Shown in pieces: positions 35,632 through 44,349 of a DNA stretch of 64,000 bases (within the stretch, counting starts at the first letter, position 1; every line of letters starts with the position of its first letter). The DNA lies in NCBI RefSeq assembly GCF_014595995.2, contig NZ_CP063989.1, positions 2,294,001 through 2,358,000 of the forward strand. The letters run 5' to 3'. Source of the DNA: Actinomyces respiraculi. Lineage in GTDB: Bacteria > Actinomycetota > Actinomycetes > Actinomycetales > Actinomycetaceae. Under the pieces are notes generated by a model. It saw nothing but the letters and a program-made list of their open reading frames with translations, was not told the origin of the DNA and made no database searches. The position numbers were made by a program, and so were the translations under genes.

Positions 35632-36225
35632 CTAATCCGGGACGACCACCTGGATACCGGCGGCGATGTCGGCGATGAGCTCCTCCGTCACACCCGTACC
35701 GGTCAGACCGACCACCGCCATGAGCCCGGACTCCTTGTCCTTTGCGACCAGCAGGTAGTCGTTGCCCTCGCCTCCGCCATAGGGCATGTCGACACGCTGC
35801 ACCTCGTCCTCGCCACCATCGACCTCACGAGCCTCCGGGTAGGCTCGGTCACTGTCGCCAAACAAGTTGACCGCGCCAAGCGCCTCAGCCGCCTCAACAG
35901 CGTCAGTCGGGGGGTACACGATGACAGCCCCAGGCCCCTCACTCATCCCCAACAAACGCACAGTCGTCGCAGAGTCATTGAAGTCCGACGTGTCCTGCAG
36001 GACCCAGTCCCAGCTCGACACCCGGGCCCCCTCAGGGATGGCAACCTCCTGCCACTGAGCAGGCACCGCCACCGACAACAACCCCTTCTCCTTGCGCACC
36101 CACCCCTCAGGCACCTTGGGAGAGCGCGAGCAGGAGACCACGGCCCCCGCGCCAAGACAGGCCACCGGCACGAACAACGCTGCTCGACGGGACAGACCGG
36201 CAACGGGCTTATCAGCATGACTCAT
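35632..36225 (-). CDS. Tat lipoprotein of the giant-pilin cassette
   Basis: A 197-residue predicted lipoprotein. The start AGLSRRAALFVPVACLGAGA is a twin-arginine signal, with lipobox VVSC. The mature part begins PKVPEGWVRKEKGLLSVAVP and has the W-rich pattern seen in the other small lipoproteins here. GAGGAG lies upstream of the ATG. It follows the four-helix gene by 60 bases with no promoter in between and is probably the last gene of the cassette 38282-35632. A deleted copy is at 32505. Function unknown; surface exposure is likely. Confidence 0.75.
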   Translation of the reverse strand: MSHADKPVAGLSRRAALFVPVACLGAGAVVSCSRSPKVPEGWVRKEKGLLSVAVPAQWQEVAIPEGARVSSWDWVLQDTSDFNDSATTVRLLGMSEGPGAVIVYPPTDAVEAAEALGAVNLFGDSDRAYPEAREVDGGEDEVQRVDMPYGGGEGNDYLLVAKDKESGLMAVVGLTGTGVTEELIADIAAGIQVVVPD

Positions 36226-36285
36226 GAGGACTCCTCAGGTAATACAGGGCGAGGACAGGGTTGTCGCGGCACCGGGCACGGAACC

Positions 36286-36720
36286 CTAGCTGCTGCTGAA
36301 GGTACGGTCCGGATCACGGCGCAGGAGACGCCCCAGGAGACCGCCCGCGAGTACGCCTAATAGCATGACGACGCTCATCGTCACGATGAGCCGGCCGGTC
36401 ATCCACTGTGTCGGCGAACTCACGATGGCGACGATCGTGAAGACTAACGGGACTGGGATGACGACGAGGGCGTGGCGCAGCGCACCCGTTGCTCCTTGCA
36501 GCCACGCGGGCGGCACCGCGAGCGTCGCGCCCAGCGCGGACAGGGCCGGCAGCATGAGAACGAGCGCGAAGTTCACCAGTCCCGCGCCGGGGCCGACTGC
36601 GGTAATGGCTACCCGGACCAGGAGGTAGCCGACGAGGCTCGCCGCCCACCCGACGCCCAGGATGACCGGCGTCGACCGCCCCCGTGGCTCGCGCTCGTTC
36701 TGCCAGTTGGTCGTAGTCAT
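36286..36720 (-). CDS. Four-helix membrane protein, copy 1
   Basis: A 144-residue protein with four predicted membrane helices and a basic end LLRRDPDRTFSSS. Paralogue of 32854-33288: both contain GWAASLVGYL and GALRHA. The ATG at 36720 is chosen because AGGAGA lies upstream and it gives the same length as the paralogue. It starts 38 bases after the giant gene and is followed by the lipoprotein gene, so the three form one operon. No known family was recognised. Confidence 0.75.
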   Translation of the reverse strand: MTTTNWQNEREPRGRSTPVILGVGWAASLVGYLLVRVAITAVGPGAGLVNFALVLMLPALSALGATLAVPPAWLQGATGALRHALVVIPVPLVFTIVAIVSSPTQWMTGRLIVTMSVVMLLGVLAGGLLGRLLRRDPDRTFSSS

Positions 36721-36758
36721 CTGTTCTTCTCCTATCACATGCCGTCCCCTGTGACGGC

Positions 36759-38282
36759 TCACTGACACACCAGGTTATCGACGCGCTGACGCGGCGCACC
36801 CGGTGACGAGGGCGACTTCAGGTAGGTCGAGTCCGCCACGTTCTGATCCTCGTTGGTGATGGAGAAGCCACCGCCGATCTTCAGGCCCAGCGCCACCTCG
36901 CCGCGCAGGGAGAAGTTGTCCCCGCTGACGTTGTAGGTGGTGTGCGTGTTGCTCGCCTTCTCGTACAGCAACTGCGCCATCGGGTTGTTCGGGTAGGGCA
37001 CCGAGGGGTCAAGGACGTTCGGAAGCAGCAGCATCCTCGTCGCCCCGGTCGTCGGGTCAGTGACGAGGGAGTCACGCTGCCACTGCGCGATCACCGCTCG
37101 GTTAGCGTCGGTCACCTCGATCGTCGTCTCCGTCACATGGGAGCGCCTGTCCGAAGTCCCACCCTCGATGTTACCGGTCACGCCACCCGCCGAGTTGACG
37201 GGGCCGTTGCCACCCTTCCATGTGAGGTCACCCGAGGTGACCTGGCTGAACGTGATACTCGACAGCACAGGCTTGCCATCCGGCCCCGGCTTGTAGTTGT
37301 AGGTCGTCGCCCCTTTATAAGAGCCGTTTCCTCCCACGCCGGCGAAGACCGCGTTGACTCCTCCGCCGATCGAGCCCGAGTATGTCACCGTCTCGGAGAA
37401 CTCGCCCTTGTGATCCGGTCGCAAGTCCTCCGTGTGAGTGTAGACGTCGCTGAGGCTCGCCTGAGCGTAGAGGCCCGCCTTGAGGTTGACGCTTTTCTCA
37501 CCAGTCTCGGCATTGTCCTTGCCCACCCGTAGACCGACGTCGAAGTTGCCCTTATCCTCCATCTTCAAAGTCGTCGAGCGCTTGTCGGAGGTCCTGGGCC
37601 GGTCGACAAAACCGTTAGTCATCGACAGGTAGATGGCGGAACCGAAAGCGCCTTCACCCGACAGCATCTGCCTCTGCAAGCGGTACTTGTTGTACTGGTC
37701 GATGAAGGCGTTCATCTCAGCCTCGGAGTCGAAGCTCCACGTGTCGCCGCCCTTGACGTCGAAGCCCGCCTCCAGTGAGAGGTCGGCGCCAATACCCGAG
37801 TTGCCGACCTCCCCCTTGGTCCCGATCCCGGTCTCAGCACCTAGGGCAGCGCCGTCGGTCGCGATGACCTTGTACCGGGTTTTGATCTGTCCGGTCTCAG
37901 GGTCGTAGTACTGCTCCTGCTGGGTGACAAAGCCGAAGGAACTGCCGATCTTGACAAAGCCGATCTTGACGTAGGTGGACGAACCGTCCTCGTGCGAGGA
38001 GACGACGCACTCCCCCGGGCGGCGGGGATCCACGGACTGAGACCCGACGTCCTGACCATCCTGCCCCGTCTGCTCGCCAGAGTCGCAGGACATGTCGAAG
38101 ATGCGGCAGATCTCGTTGTGAACACCTGCCGCGATGTCCCGCCCCACAGGGGTCATCCCAACGGCCAACACCCCCACGAGGATGACGACGACAACGATGA
38201 CGCCCGCGTACACCGCCGTGGCCGCACCCGACTCGCCGCGACGCGCCTGAGCAACAGCCCGGGACAGACTAGTCCGCTCCAC
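36759..38282 (-). CDS. Giant Flp-pilin-headed secreted protein, copy 1
   Basis: A 507-residue paralogue of the protein at 33855-35399. The head is RRGESGAATAVYAGVIVVVV, again with Val at +5 after the predicted cut at G19, and the following Cys pair is in NEICRIFDMSCDSGE. The large outer domain contains VDPRRPGECVVSSHEDG and YYDPETGQIKTRYKVI, shared with copy 2. The start is GTG at 38282 with AAGGAG upstream, which places the prepilin leader correctly. A GGGGCGTTCGCCCC box with correctly spaced TATTGT lies upstream. Candidate minor pilin, tip adhesin or fibre initiator. Confidence 0.78.
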   Translation of the reverse strand: MERTSLSRAVAQARRGESGAATAVYAGVIVVVVILVGVLAVGMTPVGRDIAAGVHNEICRIFDMSCDSGEQTGQDGQDVGSQSVDPRRPGECVVSSHEDGSSTYVKIGFVKIGSSFGFVTQQEQYYDPETGQIKTRYKVIATDGAALGAETGIGTKGEVGNSGIGADLSLEAGFDVKGGDTWSFDSEAEMNAFIDQYNKYRLQRQMLSGEGAFGSAIYLSMTNGFVDRPRTSDKRSTTLKMEDKGNFDVGLRVGKDNAETGEKSVNLKAGLYAQASLSDVYTHTEDLRPDHKGEFSETVTYSGSIGGGVNAVFAGVGGNGSYKGATTYNYKPGPDGKPVLSSITFSQVTSGDLTWKGGNGPVNSAGGVTGNIEGGTSDRRSHVTETTIEVTDANRAVIAQWQRDSLVTDPTTGATRMLLLPNVLDPSVPYPNNPMAQLLYEKASNTHTTYNVSGDNFSLRGEVALGLKIGGGFSITNEDQNVADSTYLKSPSSPGAPRQRVDNLVCQ

Positions 38283-38335
38283 CGGCGGCTCCTTTCTCAG
38301 ATGCGCGTGCCAGGAGAGACGGCACGCTGCGGCAG

Positions 38336-38379
38336 ACAATACGCAGCGGGTCCATCCGCGAGACAGGGGCGTTCGCCCC
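38336..38379 (-). promoter_or_regulatory. DosR-box-like palindrome and -10 of giant gene copy 1
   Basis: GGGGCGTTCGCCCC at 38366-38379, then 24 bp, then TATTGT at 38341-38336 (minus strand). The predicted leader is about 47 bases. Confidence 0.65.
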
Positions 38380-38480
38380 GTACCCGCCCGGTGCCTCATC
38401 AGTCCATGACAACGAGACGGCGACCACGGTCATCTATCACCCGCGTGACCGACGCCCCCGGGCAGCGCACCTCATTGCAC

Positions 38481-39164
38481 CTAGGACGCGGGCTCGCTCA
38501 CCGTGAGCGAGCACAGCGTCGTCACGGCCGGGTTGGCCGACACCAGCAGGTCCCGGGCACCATAGACGACAGCCGTGTAGGAGTGCCCAGCGCCGTCGAC
38601 GACGAACAGCGCCTCGGCGTCGACGCTCGTCTCCTCGGACCAGCCCGGAGGGGTCGTGGCCTGATTCCAGCTCATCTGCACACTCTGTGCCATGCCGGTC
38701 CACGCGGTGGTCTCCGGGGGGCGGGGTCGGATGAGCTCGCCGATGAGCAACTGTTCCTCAGCATGAGCCGCTGCCATCGCGTCGTTTCCACCCGTCACCG
38801 GGAAGGAGCCTGGCCCCTCCAGCACGAGGTAGCCCCAGTTGCCGGTATCGGTCCACACATAGGTCACCTGCACGCGACCGTCCGCGACCCACTCGGGGGT
38901 CAGGGCCCGCGCTCTCGGAGCGAGGACGAGGCGCACCCCGGTCAGCGGTTCGACGGTCTCTCCAGTGGCCTCATCCCCCCAGGGCAGGAGGACAAGCTCT
39001 GGGGCGTCAAGAGAGGTTCCCGCAGGCGTGACGGCAGCGACCGCCCCGGCACCGCCGGCAAGGACGTCGTCGGAGCCACCGGGCGCACAGCCTGCTGCCA
39101 GAGTGAGGGCTCCCACTGCCAGGACCGCCCGGCGGCTCGCTCCCCTTCGCTCAAGCCCCGTCAC
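38481..39164 (-). CDS. Tat lipoprotein, third of three in tandem
   Basis: A 227-residue predicted lipoprotein. It begins with GTG at 39164, which overlaps the previous stop by four bases (GTGA); a GTG at 39185 is an alternative. The signal is LERRGASRRAVLAVGALTL and the lipobox LAAGC. The mature part has no recognised domain, but WTDTGNWGYLVLEG and a W-rich middle resemble the neighbouring lipoproteins. It is the last gene of the operon that begins with OmpA lipoprotein B. Function unknown. Confidence 0.72.
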   Translation of the reverse strand: MTGLERRGASRRAVLAVGALTLAAGCAPGGSDDVLAGGAGAVAAVTPAGTSLDAPELVLLPWGDEATGETVEPLTGVRLVLAPRARALTPEWVADGRVQVTYVWTDTGNWGYLVLEGPGSFPVTGGNDAMAAAHAEEQLLIGELIRPRPPETTAWTGMAQSVQMSWNQATTPPGWSEETSVDAEALFVVDGAGHSYTAVVYGARDLLVSANPAVTTLCSLTVSEPAS

Positions 39165-40165
39165 GTCTCGTGTCCTCTCACCCACAGTCCCCCCTCGACG
39201 TCGCCGATGAGCCCGGGCGACGCCGTGAGCGCCGCGTCGATCACCGTCAGCTGGACGGCACCGACGGTGTCATGGACGTCAATCACCCACAGGGCACCGT
39301 TGCCGCCGTCGAACGTGAAGTCCCGCCGGGTGGCGGAGGCTCCGTTGACCTGGAGAGCGTGGTCGGAAACAGCCCGGTAGCCCGGGACGGCTCCCGAGAC
39401 CGAGTCCGACTCGATACGCGCCAGGGCGTCCTCACGCGTGCGCGCGCCGGTGTCTGAGCACAGCAGGAGCCGGGCGCGGCTGAGCCCGTCGGGATCAGCA
39501 TCGGCCCAGGAGTCGGTCCAGCGTTTCGAGCCGGGCACCGCGCCGAACGTCCGCCAGGTCTTGGGGACGAGCACTGTCACGTCGCCGCGCCCAACCCTGG
39601 CCCAGCCCTCCGGAGGGGTGCCGGCCCCGGCCACGGGCCCTAGGCTCATGCCCGCGACAATGACCTCGCAGTCGGCGTGAGACAACTGCGACGCTGTCAA
39701 CGCCACGGCCGCAATCGTCTCGGCCCCGGAGACCACCCACAGGCGTCCCGCCTCGAAGCCGGGTGAGCTGGTGGTGAAGTCCTCCATGCTCAGCCGCCGC
39801 TCGGAGCCGTCGACGGTGGATGTCGTCGTCCTGACGGCGTACCCCGGCAAGGCGGCGCGCAACGCGGCTCTCGCCTCCACAAGCGCCGCCTCATGGGAGC
39901 CGGCCGTGGGCGAGCCGACGAGCAGGTGGACCGAGGCATCCTGTGCCACCCATAGGTCCGTCCACAAGGGCACGTCGTCGGGGGCGGTGCGGTGCTCCCA
40001 CTCGGAACGCACGGGAACAAGCACGCCGTGTGTGAGGACCCGGTCCCAGCCACGGGGAAGTACCTCGCTGCGGGCAGAGCATGACGTGAGGGCTCCGAGA
40101 ACGCAGACCGAGGCGACGGCGGAGGCAACGCCCAGCGCCTGACGTCGGCTGAGCAGAGGAGTCAT
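39161..40165 (-). CDS. Tat lipoprotein, second of three in tandem
   Basis: A 334-residue predicted lipoprotein. LLSRRQALGVASAVASV is the twin-arginine signal and LTSC the lipobox. The mature part has two similar halves, each with a W-x-W-like core and a basic-hydrophobic segment (RLWVVSGAETIAAVAL and GALWVIDVHDTVGAVQL), so an internal duplication is likely. The size and two-half layout resemble the lipoprotein at 22776. ATGA overlaps link it to both neighbours. Function unknown. Confidence 0.74.
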   Translation of the reverse strand: MTPLLSRRQALGVASAVASVCVLGALTSCSARSEVLPRGWDRVLTHGVLVPVRSEWEHRTAPDDVPLWTDLWVAQDASVHLLVGSPTAGSHEAALVEARAALRAALPGYAVRTTTSTVDGSERRLSMEDFTTSSPGFEAGRLWVVSGAETIAAVALTASQLSHADCEVIVAGMSLGPVAGAGTPPEGWARVGRGDVTVLVPKTWRTFGAVPGSKRWTDSWADADPDGLSRARLLLCSDTGARTREDALARIESDSVSGAVPGYRAVSDHALQVNGASATRRDFTFDGGNGALWVIDVHDTVGAVQLTVIDAALTASPGLIGDVEGGLWVRGHET

Positions 40166-40821
40166 GCGCCACTACCCTTCTTCACGCAGTCCTCGATGGT
40201 GTTGCGCACGTGGTCGTCATCGACGAGCAGCACCACAAGGCAGTAACCGGTGGGCATCGACACGGTCCATGCGGTGGCAACCGGTTCCTCGCCACGCCTG
40301 TCGAGAATGAGACGCACGGGACCCTCACCGAGGTCTGCACCCAAGTCCACACTGGTGCGCACCACAGCACCAGGCAGCGCCTCGACCACGAGCGCTCGGG
40401 ACAGGGCAGACGCCTGGTCAAGGTCGCCTGCGGGGAAGACCGTGGAGACGAGGAGCATGAGATCGCCGTCGTCATCGGTGAAGCGGGCCGCCCAGGTGAC
40501 CGCGGCGTCCTCGACCCCTGCATCCTCCGCGTCCCCCTGCTGGGCCTCGTCGTCGGGTGTCGGCGCCTGGGTGGCAGAGCCCGTCATTGTCGTCTCGCGC
40601 GTCCACGACTCAGGGACCTCCAGGGTCAGACCCGACACAAGAACCGTGGTGGAGGAGACAGAGGGGATCAGGGGCGTCGGCTCGGGAGGGACCGCGTCGA
40701 CGCGATGAGCGCATGACGCCAGTAGCACGGTGGTGGGTGCCAGCAGGAGGAGATGACGCCGAGCGAGACCGCCTCGGGTCGCCGCCGGCGTGGCACCTGC
40801 GGGGCACGCGGTCACGCTCAC
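40162..40821 (-). CDS. Tat lipoprotein, first of three in tandem
   Basis: A 219-residue predicted lipoprotein. GLARRHLLLLAPTTVLLASC contains the twin-arginine and lipobox. The mature region has LTLEVPESWTRETT, a pattern shared with the small lipoproteins of this island, and an acidic low-complexity segment near residues 88-105. The GTG start overlaps the upstream stop (GTGA) and its stop overlaps the next start (ATGA). This tight coupling shows that the proteins are made together. Function unknown. Confidence 0.74.
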   Translation of the reverse strand: MSVTACPAGATPAATRGGLARRHLLLLAPTTVLLASCAHRVDAVPPEPTPLIPSVSSTTVLVSGLTLEVPESWTRETTMTGSATQAPTPDDEAQQGDAEDAGVEDAAVTWAARFTDDDGDLMLLVSTVFPAGDLDQASALSRALVVEALPGAVVRTSVDLGADLGEGPVRLILDRRGEEPVATAWTVSMPTGYCLVVLLVDDDHVRNTIEDCVKKGSGA

Positions 40822-41966
40822 GAGGTCTCCGCCGCGGTCCAGGTGCGCAGGCCGCGCTCATTGGGCAGCCTCAGTTCCCAGGCGAACAGGACCGTGGCAC
40901 CGGGCAGGGCCTCATCGGGGTGCTCGCGCAGCATCTGGGCGGTCAACGACTCAGTGACCTCGATCCTTGAGCGATGGACGACACCGGTGCGGAAGGCGAC
41001 GCGGACGGCGGCCGGGGCTGTGAGGTCGGGGGTTCCTGAGAGGTCACTGACCATGCTGGTGGCCGCCGAACGGTCGGCGGGCAGGGCGGCCAGCCAGTCC
41101 TCCAGGACGTCGGCGGAACTGTCGGTGACGGGGACCTCGGTACGGACGAGGATGGTGTCGCCGTCGGTGGTGTCAATGCCGACGACGGTGACCGAGGACA
41201 GCACTCCGTCGCGGCTGCGCCGGGTGAGGACCTGACGCAACGACTCGCCGTCCTGCCACGACCACGACTCGGTAAGCGCCCCGTCGCGGGTGCGCTGGAT
41301 CGAGCGGTAAAGGACCTCGGTCTGCTCGCTGCCGGTAGTGGTCGCCTGCTCGAGCGTCGCGTCGACGACCGTTGTCGCCTCCTCCTGGCCGACGAAGGGA
41401 TCAAGACCCGCCTGGGTGAGACGGGTGGGGCCGATAGCCAGGGCGGCACCGGTATCCGCCTGTAGGCCTTCCCACACGTCACACGGCCCGGTGCCCGGCG
41501 CGCCACAGGCAAGGGCACCGACGTCCACGAAGCGGGCCGGGTCGATCGTGTCGCGGTGTTCCGTTTCGTCTCCCCAGAGGTTGCTGATGACGGGCGCGGT
41601 CCCGCCGGGGGCCGATGCGGAGTCCGCGTTGACGGCCCTGCCACGTCCAGCGGGCACCGTCCCCTCACCCGGGACGGTGGAGACGGCGAGCTCGTCACTC
41701 GCGACAGGCAGCTCCGCCGAACCCGTGGCGGCACTGCTGGACGTCGCCAGGACAGAGCCCGAGGGCGCTGTCGTCGCCTCCGGGGACGTGCGTGAGGCAA
41801 CTGGCTGGGAGGGGCCCGAGCAGGTCCCCTCGTCCAGGGTGCACATAAGTCGCGGCAGCATCCCGGTCACCGCTGCCAGCAGCACCAGGACCACGAGAAC
41901 GAGAACGGCGATCATGCCCCGGTAGCCGTCAAGGCGGCTGCCAACGCGTGAGGAGCTGCCGCTCAC
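40818..41966 (-). CDS. Membrane-anchored Tad-island protein, intact
   Basis: A 382-residue protein with a short cytoplasmic start (GTG at 41966, GTGA overlap with the TadG-like stop), one membrane helix (MIAVLVLVVLVLLAAVTGML) and a large outside domain. The helix is followed by Ser/Thr/Ala-rich linker sequence and then CGAPGTGPCDVWEGLQAD, a Cys pair shared with the frameshifted paralogue at 24058. No family was recognised. Its place between the TadG-like gene and three lipoproteins suggests a structural role in the outer part of the pilus apparatus. Confidence 0.72.
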   Translation of the reverse strand: MSGSSSRVGSRLDGYRGMIAVLVLVVLVLLAAVTGMLPRLMCTLDEGTCSGPSQPVASRTSPEATTAPSGSVLATSSSAATGSAELPVASDELAVSTVPGEGTVPAGRGRAVNADSASAPGGTAPVISNLWGDETEHRDTIDPARFVDVGALACGAPGTGPCDVWEGLQADTGAALAIGPTRLTQAGLDPFVGQEEATTVVDATLEQATTTGSEQTEVLYRSIQRTRDGALTESWSWQDGESLRQVLTRRSRDGVLSSVTVVGIDTTDGDTILVRTEVPVTDSSADVLEDWLAALPADRSAATSMVSDLSGTPDLTAPAAVRVAFRTGVVHRSRIEVTESLTAQMLREHPDEALPGATVLFAWELRLPNERGLRTWTAAETS

Positions 41967-42589
41967 GACACCACCAGTTCGGTGTCGATACGCGCGACAG
42001 GCGAATAGGTCCCAGGTTCGAGGGGCCAACCGGATCCCGGGCTGACAGTGGGTGGGGAGGTCCGGCACGTGCCACTAATGCGGATACCGAACAGCCCTCC
42101 GGAAACGCAGGCACCTGTGCGCATGTCCATCTTTGCGGTCGCTCGTGAGGACAAGTGTCCACCGACTTCCGTGACCTCTTCATGACGGGTGATGCTCGCC
42201 TGGAAACGCAGGCCTATGGTCATACGAAAGCTCGTCAGGGAAGCGTTGTTGGCCAAGGCCATGTGCTGTGCCTCCGTTGTCGCATTGCCGCAGTAGAAGG
42301 ACACCGGCTTGCCGAAATGCGCCCAGAACTCCTTGTCGTCCGTCGAGCGCATGGCAGCGGAGTAGGCGTCCTCGAGCCGGTCGGCGCAGTAGTCCGCACC
42401 GGCCAGAGCGGCGGCATCGGCAGCCGTCGTGGCACTGCGCCGTTCCGCGAGGGTGTGACCGATCGGAACGATGATGGCGGCTCCCAGGGTCAGGATGACG
42501 ACGAGCACGCCAATGAGCACAACGTTGATGGCCCCTCGCTCGTCGCGGGGACAGTCACGCAGTCGACTCAACAAATTCTTCGTGCGCAC
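41963..42589 (-). CDS. TadE/TadG-like pilus assembly protein
   Basis: A 208-residue protein whose amino end matches the Tad domain (PF13400, TadE/G-like). A charged segment DERGAINV is followed by a helix (VLIGVLVVILTLGAAIIV) and then ERRSATTAADAAALAGADYC, the typical ADAAALAGA signature. The remainder is outside and contains Cys residues. The start is GTG at 42589. It follows OmpA lipoprotein B, whose last codons supply GGAGGAG as ribosome binding site. A truncated remnant of a second copy lies at 25161. Confidence 0.82.
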   Translation of the reverse strand: MRTKNLLSRLRDCPRDERGAINVVLIGVLVVILTLGAAIIVPIGHTLAERRSATTAADAAALAGADYCADRLEDAYSAAMRSTDDKEFWAHFGKPVSFYCGNATTEAQHMALANNASLTSFRMTIGLRFQASITRHEEVTEVGGHLSSRATAKMDMRTGACVSGGLFGIRISGTCRTSPPTVSPGSGWPLEPGTYSPVARIDTELVVS

Positions 42590-42590
42590 G

Positions 42591-44156
42591 TCACTCCTCC
42601 ACGGGGATGTCGGTGAGGCGGGCCACCACGCCTCTGTCCTTTTGGCCGTACCCGGGCAGGTCCAGGGTGACGGTGTCCTGGCCCGTATCCGGCCACACCA
42701 CCCCCAGCAGGATGGTGCCGCCCTCAGCCGTCGCCGAAAGCCTGATCGTCGTCGCCGGGATGTATCCCTTCGGCGACTCGTACTGGGCCGCCATGACCCG
42801 TGTCCCACCCTGCAGCAGGGTGAACGACGCCGTACCAGCCCCTGCCACGATTCCACGCCACTGTTCCGACAGCGGCACCGGCAGCCTGAACCTGTCGATC
42901 GAGGTGAGCATGTCGTCACCGCGGGGGGTCAGCTCGACATTACCCACCAGCCAGGAGCCCACACGCTTGACCCGCGGCAGAGCGATGTGAAGCATCGTCC
43001 CCTCAGTACCAGGATCAGCCACGTCCACACCCCGAGCCCCGATGCCCACCACGCCCTGTGCCTCAGGCACCGGCCCCTGCGAACGCATGACCCGCCGGGC
43101 GCTCTCAGCCTCCGACGCATCCGACGGCTCAGCCAGCACCTCCACCCGACGGTTAGCAGCACGAGCCTCATCACTCGTGCCCTCCACACGAGGCTCACTC
43201 TCACCTTTACCGACCACCGTCACACTCCAGGAGCCGAGGTCGGTCAGAGCACCGAGACGATCGGCCACCGCCTGCGCACGACGCTCCGACAAACCCTGGT
43301 TATAGGCATCATCCGCCACATCATCCGTATGACCCGTGATAGTCATGGCGCCCCCGGAGGGGTAGAACCCCAGCTGCTCGGTCACACCCGCCAGCACCGC
43401 ATCCGCCTGCGCACTCAGCTCAGCCGAGTCCACAGCGAACGCCACATCCCCCGACACCGTCACCGTCACCGTGCCGTCACCTGTGCTCGTCTCCGACGAC
43501 CCATCCGCCGCAGCCGTGAACGACGACAGCACAAACGGCCCAGCAATTGAGTCATCGATCTCGGCCTCCTCGATCGCACCCGCCGCATCGAACTCCGCCT
43601 GGGCTGCATCCACCACCGGCACCCCCGTCACCAGACCCAGGTTCGGCAGCAGCACCGTCACCGACTCCAGACCCGCCGGGACCTCACCGAAGGTCGGCAT
43701 GAGCACAATGCCCTCCTCCTCGGTCCACGGCTTGGCAATGATGCTAGACAGGTCCGTCTCGCCCCACACCCTCGCCTCAGGCTCCGTCAACGACATCACC
43801 AGGATCCCCTGCATCGTGTACACACGACCGGCCCACCCATCGAACTTGGCCGCGACGCCGATGCGCTCGCCCTCCGTCGTCAGCCGCAGGCGCAGCACCG
43901 AGCGCGCCCCCACCCGCACCAACGGACCCACCTCCACACGCGTAGCCACCGCGTCCACACTCGTCTCCAGCACCACCGACGACCCACCCGCCGACTCAGA
44001 CGCAGCAGCAGACGCAGAAGCGGACACCGCCCCCGACGAGGCCGACGCCGACGTCGCCACACCGTCAGGCTCCGGGTCCTTCGAGCACCCGGCAGCACCC
44101 GCCACCACCAGCACCGGCACAACAAGAGCACCACGACGACTCAGTACCACGGACAT
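42591..44156 (-). CDS. OmpA-domain Tat lipoprotein B
   Basis: A 521-residue predicted lipoprotein. VLSRRGALVVPVLVVAGAAG plus Cys24 gives the twin-arginine signal and lipobox. A Ser/Ala-rich linker, a domain of about 190 residues, and an OmpA domain follow; the latter shows ITGHTDDVADDAYNQ, SERRAQAVADRLG and ARAANRRVEVL. A carboxyl-terminal domain completes it. The ATG at 44156 has GAGGAG upstream. It is very close to paralogue D (55571-57136). It opens the operon with the TadG-like protein, the membrane-anchored protein and three lipoproteins. Confidence 0.82.
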   Translation of the reverse strand: MSVVLSRRGALVVPVLVVAGAAGCSKDPEPDGVATSASASSGAVSASASAAASESAGGSSVVLETSVDAVATRVEVGPLVRVGARSVLRLRLTTEGERIGVAAKFDGWAGRVYTMQGILVMSLTEPEARVWGETDLSSIIAKPWTEEEGIVLMPTFGEVPAGLESVTVLLPNLGLVTGVPVVDAAQAEFDAAGAIEEAEIDDSIAGPFVLSSFTAAADGSSETSTGDGTVTVTVSGDVAFAVDSAELSAQADAVLAGVTEQLGFYPSGGAMTITGHTDDVADDAYNQGLSERRAQAVADRLGALTDLGSWSVTVVGKGESEPRVEGTSDEARAANRRVEVLAEPSDASEAESARRVMRSQGPVPEAQGVVGIGARGVDVADPGTEGTMLHIALPRVKRVGSWLVGNVELTPRGDDMLTSIDRFRLPVPLSEQWRGIVAGAGTASFTLLQGGTRVMAAQYESPKGYIPATTIRLSATAEGGTILLGVVWPDTGQDTVTLDLPGYGQKDRGVVARLTDIPVEE

Positions 44157-44237
44157 CACAACTCCTCATAGCCCTTGGATCAGCACTCAAGTCACGACAG
44201 GCTCCGGCGCGGCGAGCTGCCAGAGCAGCCGAGACCC

Positions 44238-44280
44238 ACACTAACGCCTCCGAGGTGCCCGCAGCCGGGAACTTCTCCCC
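44238..44280 (-). promoter_or_regulatory. DosR-box-like palindrome and -10 of OmpA lipoprotein B
   Basis: GGGAACTTCTCCCC at 44267-44280, then 23 bp, then TAGTGT at 44243-44238 (minus strand). The predicted leader is about 75 bases. Confidence 0.55.
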
Positions 44281-44290
44281 ATCGCGCCGG

Positions 44291-44338
44291 ACATGCGTGC
44301 TGGGCGGCGCACATAGGTGCGCCGCCCAGCACGCATGT
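44291..44338. terminator. Terminator of flp
   Basis: Perfect 20-bp stem pairing 44291-44310 with 44319-44338 around an eight-base loop, 11 bases after the flp stop. It should end the abundant pilin transcript before the OmpA operon begins. Confidence 0.9.
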
Positions 44339-44349
44339 GGAGCAGCGGA

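Noticed and set aside
33855..38282. Giant pilin-like cassettes considered as polymorphic toxin/immunity systems.
   Set aside because: The two large proteins are related along their whole length, with no variable carboxyl-terminal toxin domain, and the small partners are conserved membrane and lipoproteins unlike diverse immunity proteins.
41966..42068. Upstream extension of the membrane-anchored protein to an earlier start at 42068.
   Set aside because: The extension overlaps the TadG-like gene by about 100 bases and has no protein-like sequence, whereas the GTG at 41966 gives the GTGA overlap seen throughout this operon.
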